Positions 60,550 to 64,000 of a stretch of DNA of 64,000 nt are shown piece by piece. Each line of letters starts with the position of its first letter. Within the stretch, counting starts at the first letter, position 1. The DNA is taken from contig NZ_FTNI01000026.1 in assembly GCF_900156315.1 (NCBI RefSeq), positions 1-64,000 on the forward strand, in the 5' to 3' direction. The stretch comes from Microbispora rosea (GTDB lineage: Bacteria; Actinomycetota; Actinomycetes; Streptosporangiales; Streptosporangiaceae). A program made the translations under genes and the position numbers. The notes below the pieces were generated by a model that was given only the letters and a program-made list of their open reading frames with translations, made no database searches and had not been told where the DNA came from.

Positions 60550-61386
60550 TCAGTTCCAGTGGCCTGCGGCGGCGGTCTCGGCGACGTAGTCCTCGAACCG
60601 CCGGGGCGGCCGGCCGAGGGCGCGTTCCACGCCGTCGCAGGGCTCGGCGCCCCGCCCGTCGCGGATGTCCACGAGGAGACCGGTGAGCAGCCGCGCGGCG
60701 TCAGACGGGACGCCGTTCGCGACCTGGCGTTCCACGAAGGCCTCGGGGTCCACGTCGACGTGCCGGATCGTGCGTCCCGTGGCCCTGCCGATGAGCTCGG
60801 CCGCCTCTTCGAAGGCGATGGCCCGCGGGCCGGTCAGGTAATGGATCCGGCCGCTGTGGCGCTCCTCGGTCAGCGCCGCCGCGGCGACCTCGGCGATGTC
60901 CTCGGCGTCGACGAACGGGGTGCGCCCGTCGCCGGTGGGCAGGGCCAGGGTCCCGGAGACGATCCCCTGCCGCCAGAAGGCCTCGCTGAAGTTCTGCGAG
61001 AACCAGTCGGGCCGCAGGATGGTCCAGCCGACGCCCGAGTCGCGCACGGCCTGCTCCGCGGACTTCAGCGGGTGGTCGTCACCGGCCTCGCCCACGCCGT
61101 GGGCGGACAGCAGGACCAGCCGCCGCGCGCCTGCGGCCACCGCCTCGGCGACGAGAGCGGGGACGCGCGCCCGGCGGTCCAGGCCCGGCCGCAGGTCGGG
61201 CTCGACGATGTAGACGGCGGCGGCCCCGTCGAGCGCGGGCGCCCAGGTCTCCGGCCTGCCCCAATCGAACAGGACGTCCTCTCCGGTGCGGGATGCCGTA
61301 CGGGCCTGCTTACCGGCGGCCTTCAGGCGCCGGACGACGCGGCGACCGGTCTTGCCGGTGCCGCCGAGAACGAGGATCTTCTCCAT
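60550..61386 (-). CDS. NmrA-like NAD(P)-binding protein
   Basis: A 278-residue NmrA/QOR2-type protein. The N-terminus has ILVLGGTGKTGRRVVRRLKAAG, and SAHGVGEAGDDHPLKSAEQAV and VGWTILRPDWFSQNF are typical of the group. Such proteins may be quinone reductases or redox sensors. Divergent from an AraC regulator that probably controls it. Confidence 0.85.
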   Translation of the reverse strand: MEKILVLGGTGKTGRRVVRRLKAAGKQARTASRTGEDVLFDWGRPETWAPALDGAAAVYIVEPDLRPGLDRRARVPALVAEAVAAGARRLVLLSAHGVGEAGDDHPLKSAEQAVRDSGVGWTILRPDWFSQNFSEAFWRQGIVSGTLALPTGDGRTPFVDAEDIAEVAAAALTEERHSGRIHYLTGPRAIAFEEAAELIGRATGRTIRHVDVDPEAFVERQVANGVPSDAARLLTGLLVDIRDGRGAEPCDGVERALGRPPRRFEDYVAETAAAGHWN

Positions 61387-61466
61387 GCCTCAAGGAAACC
61401 GGGGGTAGCCAAGACAATCCATGGGAGAACGTCCCTCATTCATTTGTGATCGTCTAGCGTGACGGC

Positions 61467-62423
61467 ATGGACGTGCTGAGCGATCTGCTCCACCGGGCTC
61501 ATGCCAGGAACGCGCTGGTCAGGCAGTTGATTCAGCGTCCGCCGTGGGCGCTGGCCTTCACCGGCGCCCCTCCTCTCACGGTCGTGGCCGCGCTCGGCGG
61601 CCACGCGTCGGTCCGGCTCGACGACGCCGGCGTCGCGCCGGTGCGCCTGGCCCCGGGTGACATCGCCCTCATCGGCGGCGCCCACCCGCACACGATCGCC
61701 GACGATCCGTCCACCCCGCCGCAGGCCGTGATCCACGGGAGCAGGAAACTCCTCGTCGGCGACGGCGTGGCGGCGGCCGGGGCGATGGCCGGGGTGCAGC
61801 GGAGTCTTGGCCCGCGCACCTACGGCGACGGCCTGCCCGGGGCCACGATCATGCTCAGGGGCGCCTGCGAACTGCGCGGCGAGGCCGGCGTCCGGCTGCT
61901 GGGCATGCTGCCGGCGCTGGCGGTCGTGCCGGCCCAGCCGCGCACCCGGGCGGCCCTGGATCTGCTCGCCGCCGAGGTCGCCCGCGACGAACCCGGCCAG
62001 GACGCCGTCCTCCACCGGCTGCTCGACCTCGTGCTCGTGCTGGCGTTGCGGGCCTGGTGCGGCGGACCGGGGGCTTCGGTCCCCTCCTGGCACCGGGCGC
62101 TGGCCGATCCCGTCGCCGGCGAGGCGCTGCGCCTGCTGCACGAGCGTCCCGCTCATCGGTGGACGGTCGCCGAGCTGGCCGCCGGGGCCGGCATGTCCCG
62201 CGCCGCCTTCGCCGCGCGCTTCAGGAGCATGGTGGGCGAGCCCCCGCTCACCTACCTCACCGGCTGGCGGATGACTCTGGGAGCCGATCTGCTCAGCGAC
62301 ACCGACGCCACCGTCGCCGCCGTGGCCCGCGAGGTCGGCTACGGGGACGCGTTCGCGTTCAGTGTGGCGTTCAAGCGTGCCCACGGCGTCAGCCCCTCGG
62401 CCTGGCGCCGCCGGACGCGCTGA
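61467..62423 (+). CDS. AraC-family regulator with cupin sensor
   Basis: A 318-residue regulator. The N-terminal half is the cupin_6-like sensor (PPWALAFTGAPPLTVVAA, APGDIALIGGAHPHTIAD). The C-terminal half has two HTHs (WTVAELAAGAGMSRAAFAARF and VAAVAREVGYGDAFAFSVAF) and ends SPSAWRRR. This subgroup usually regulates a divergent oxidoreductase, here the NmrA-like gene. Confidence 0.92.
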   Translation: MDVLSDLLHRAHARNALVRQLIQRPPWALAFTGAPPLTVVAALGGHASVRLDDAGVAPVRLAPGDIALIGGAHPHTIADDPSTPPQAVIHGSRKLLVGDGVAAAGAMAGVQRSLGPRTYGDGLPGATIMLRGACELRGEAGVRLLGMLPALAVVPAQPRTRAALDLLAAEVARDEPGQDAVLHRLLDLVLVLALRAWCGGPGASVPSWHRALADPVAGEALRLLHERPAHRWTVAELAAGAGMSRAAFAARFRSMVGEPPLTYLTGWRMTLGADLLSDTDATVAAVAREVGYGDAFAFSVAFKRAHGVSPSAWRRRTR

Positions 62424-62459
62424 GCCAGGGCGTGCGGCGGCGGCGCTCAGGGGATTCGG

Positions 62460-63194
62460 TCAGGAGGTTCGGCGGCGCAGCGTGGCGGCGCCGAGCAGAA
62501 GGGCCAGCACGGCCGACCCCGCCACCACGACGACGTCGCGCCAGAACTCGCCGCCCGGGTCGGCGTCCGCGACCGCGTGCGCCATCGCCTCGATCGCGTA
62601 CGACATGGGCAGCACGTCCGAGATCCATTCCAGCAGGGTCGCCATCTGCCCGCGCGGCACGAGGATTCCGCCGAGCAGGATCTGGGGGATCATCACGATC
62701 GGCATGAACTGCACGGCCTGGAACTCCGTACGGGCGAACGCGCTGCACAGCAGGCCGAGCGCGGTGCCGAGCAGGGCGTTGAGCAGGGCGACGAGCACCA
62801 GCGGCCACAGCGGGCCGGGCAGGTCCATGCCCAGCCAGGTGAGGGAGACGGCCAGCGCCAGCGCCACCTGGGCACACGCCGCCAGCCCGAACGCGAGGCC
62901 GTAGCCGAGGAGGAGGTCGAGCCGGCCGAGCGGCATCGCCATGAGGCGCTCCAGCGTGCCCGACGTGCGCTCGCGCAGGGTCGCGATCGAGGTGATGAGG
63001 AACATCACCAGGAAGGGGAAGACGCACAGCAGGATCGGCGCCCAGTGGCCGAACGCGCGCTCGTCGTCCATCACGTAGTAGAGCAGGATCATCACCAGCG
63101 TCGGCACCAGGACCATGAGCGCGACCGTCCGACGATCGTGGCGGAGCTGGGTCATGATCCGCCTGGCCGTGGCGAGGGTGATCGCGAGACTCAT
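62460..63194 (-). CDS. ABC-2 type transporter permease
   Basis: A 244-residue membrane protein of six helices. TARRIMTQLRHDRRTVALMV, ERTSGTLERLMAMPLGRLDL and PQILLGGILVPRGQM are typical of drug- or lipid-exporting ABC-2 permeases. It is downstream of its ATPase gene with a 100-base spacer. Substrate unknown. Confidence 0.9.
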   Translation of the reverse strand: MSLAITLATARRIMTQLRHDRRTVALMVLVPTLVMILLYYVMDDERAFGHWAPILLCVFPFLVMFLITSIATLRERTSGTLERLMAMPLGRLDLLLGYGLAFGLAACAQVALALAVSLTWLGMDLPGPLWPLVLVALLNALLGTALGLLCSAFARTEFQAVQFMPIVMIPQILLGGILVPRGQMATLLEWISDVLPMSYAIEAMAHAVADADPGGEFWRDVVVVAGSAVLALLLGAATLRRRTS

Positions 63195-63294
63195 GCCGCC
63201 TCCTCGCCTTCGGTTCGGAGTGGGGTCGTGCCGGAGGCACGCAGGCGAACACCGCGCCGGACGCTGTGCCTGTCGATTCGCTCGCTGCGCTCGC
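63195..63294. repeat. Spacer with a Ser-Glu-Arg-type GC repeat
   Basis: This gap between the ATPase stop and the permease start contains, on the minus strand, GTGAGCGAGCGCAGCGAGCG followed by AAT (about 63274-63298). It is a relative of the nuo operon spacer repeats. Confidence 0.5.
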
Positions 63295-64000
63295 TCACGC
63301 CGCCGCCCTTTCCTCGATCAGGCGCAGGAACGCCTCCTCCAGGTCGGTCGTACGCGTGCGCGCGCGCAGGGCGTCCGGGGTGTCGTCGGCGAGGATCTCC
63401 CCCTGACGCAGCACGATCAGCCGCTCGCACCGCGCGGCCTCGTCCATGACGTGGCTGGAGACCAGGATCGTGGTGCCGCCCTCCGCCAGGCGGTGGAAGA
63501 GCGTCCACAGCTCCTGCCGCAGCACGGGGTCGAGCCCGACCGTCGGCTCGTCCAGCACGAGCAGCTCCGGACGGCCGAGCAGGGCCGCGGCGAGCCCGGC
63601 GCGGCCCAGCTGACCGCCCGAGAGGGTGGACGCGAGCCGGCCGGCGGCGCCGGCGAGCCCCACCTCCGCGAGCACCCGCTCGGGGTCGTCCTTCGGCGCG
63701 CCGAGCACGGCGGCGAAGTAGCGCAGGTTCTCCAGCACGGTCAGGTCCCGGTAGACCGCCGGGCTCTGCGTCGAGTAGCCGATCCTGCGGCGCAGGCCCG
63801 CGCTCCCCGCGGGTTCGCCGAGCACGCTCACCTCGCCGCCGGACACGATCTGTACGCCCACGACCGCCCGCATGAGCGTCGTCTTGCCGCAGCCGCTCGG
63901 CCCGAGCAGGCCGGTGACCTGCCCTCGGGGCACCTCGAAGGTCAGGCCGTGGAGGACCTCCGCCCCGCCCCGGACCACCCGCAGATCCCGTACGGCGATC
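63295..64000 (-). CDS. ABC transporter ATP-binding protein (5' end outside the window)
   Basis: At least 235 residues of a drug-export type ATPase; the frame runs off the right edge at IAVRDLRVV, so the true start is outside. Walker A is GPSGCGKTTLMRAVVG, the signature STLSGGQLGRAGLAAAL, and Walker B LLVLDEPTVGLDPV. It pairs with the ABC-2 permease that follows. Confidence 0.92.
   Translation of the reverse strand, partial: IAVRDLRVVRGGAEVLHGLTFEVPRGQVTGLLGPSGCGKTTLMRAVVGVQIVSGGEVSVLGEPAGSAGLRRRIGYSTQSPAVYRDLTVLENLRYFAAVLGAPKDDPERVLAEVGLAGAAGRLASTLSGGQLGRAGLAAALLGRPELLVLDEPTVGLDPVLRQELWTLFHRLAEGGTTILVSSHVMDEAARCERLIVLRQGEILADDTPDALRARTRTTDLEEAFLRLIEERAAA

Overview
The window is a high-GC actinobacterial chromosome segment, most likely from the order Streptosporangiales (a Nonomuraea-, Microbispora- or Streptosporangium-like filamentous genus). 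The evidence is: very high GC with strong codon bias, GTG starts and GTGA/ATGA overlaps throughout, Rex with Rex-type operators, the developmental regulators BldC and BldN (the latter with an RsbN-like partner), the tiny ribosomal protein bS22, and menaquinone-based respiration. I see no tRNA, rRNA or CRISPR array.

Layout. 1-3.3 kb is a scarred accessory zone: a complete IS3-family element at the left edge, a 3' fragment of msrA, remains of a PIN-domain toxin locus, a DUF1963-like gene and a decayed ORF. 3.3-7.3 kb holds msrA, rarD, a flavin-dependent oxidoreductase and a divergent RsrR-type Rrf2 regulator/NmrA-like pair. 7.3-27 kb is one long minus-strand respiratory block: menG, then menJ, a possible 57-residue small ORF, the complete 14-gene complex I operon nuoA-N, a polyprenyl diphosphate synthase and a lipoprotein. 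It joins NADH oxidation to making and modifying the menaquinone acceptor. A full Rex operator lies in front of menJ.

27-31 kb carries a secreted beta-propeller protein, DUF4229 and PLDc_N membrane proteins, bldC and an ATLF-like metallopeptidase. 30.8-34.9 kb is the system II cytochrome c maturation operon (resA, ccdA, resB, ccsB). A histidine phosphatase, an inserted LysR/small ORF/EamA/Uma2 block, hemL, a prim-pol gene and hemB follow. 41.6-46.1 kb is rex-hemA-hemC-hemD with a Rex operator in front of rex, so haem supply and complex I appear to share one NADH/NAD+ sensor whose gene is inside the window.

46.3-54 kb: a glutaredoxin, a membrane protein fused to an ABM domain, bldN-rsbN, a HAD phosphatase, an acyltransferase with a hydrolase relic behind it, an epimerase, bS22 and a small HTH protein. 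54-64 kb: a phosphatase-like gene, acuC, a MacB-type efflux operon, proC, an NmrA-like/AraC pair, and an ABC-2 exporter cut by the right edge.

I see no large unknown defence or biosynthetic system. The most unusual items are the RsrR-type locus with its full set of cluster ligands, the small ORF coupled between menJ and nuoA, a terminator-like hairpin with a T7 tract inside the prim-pol gene, the 7TM-ABM fusion, and a 60-bp perfectly identical block shared by msrA and its relic.
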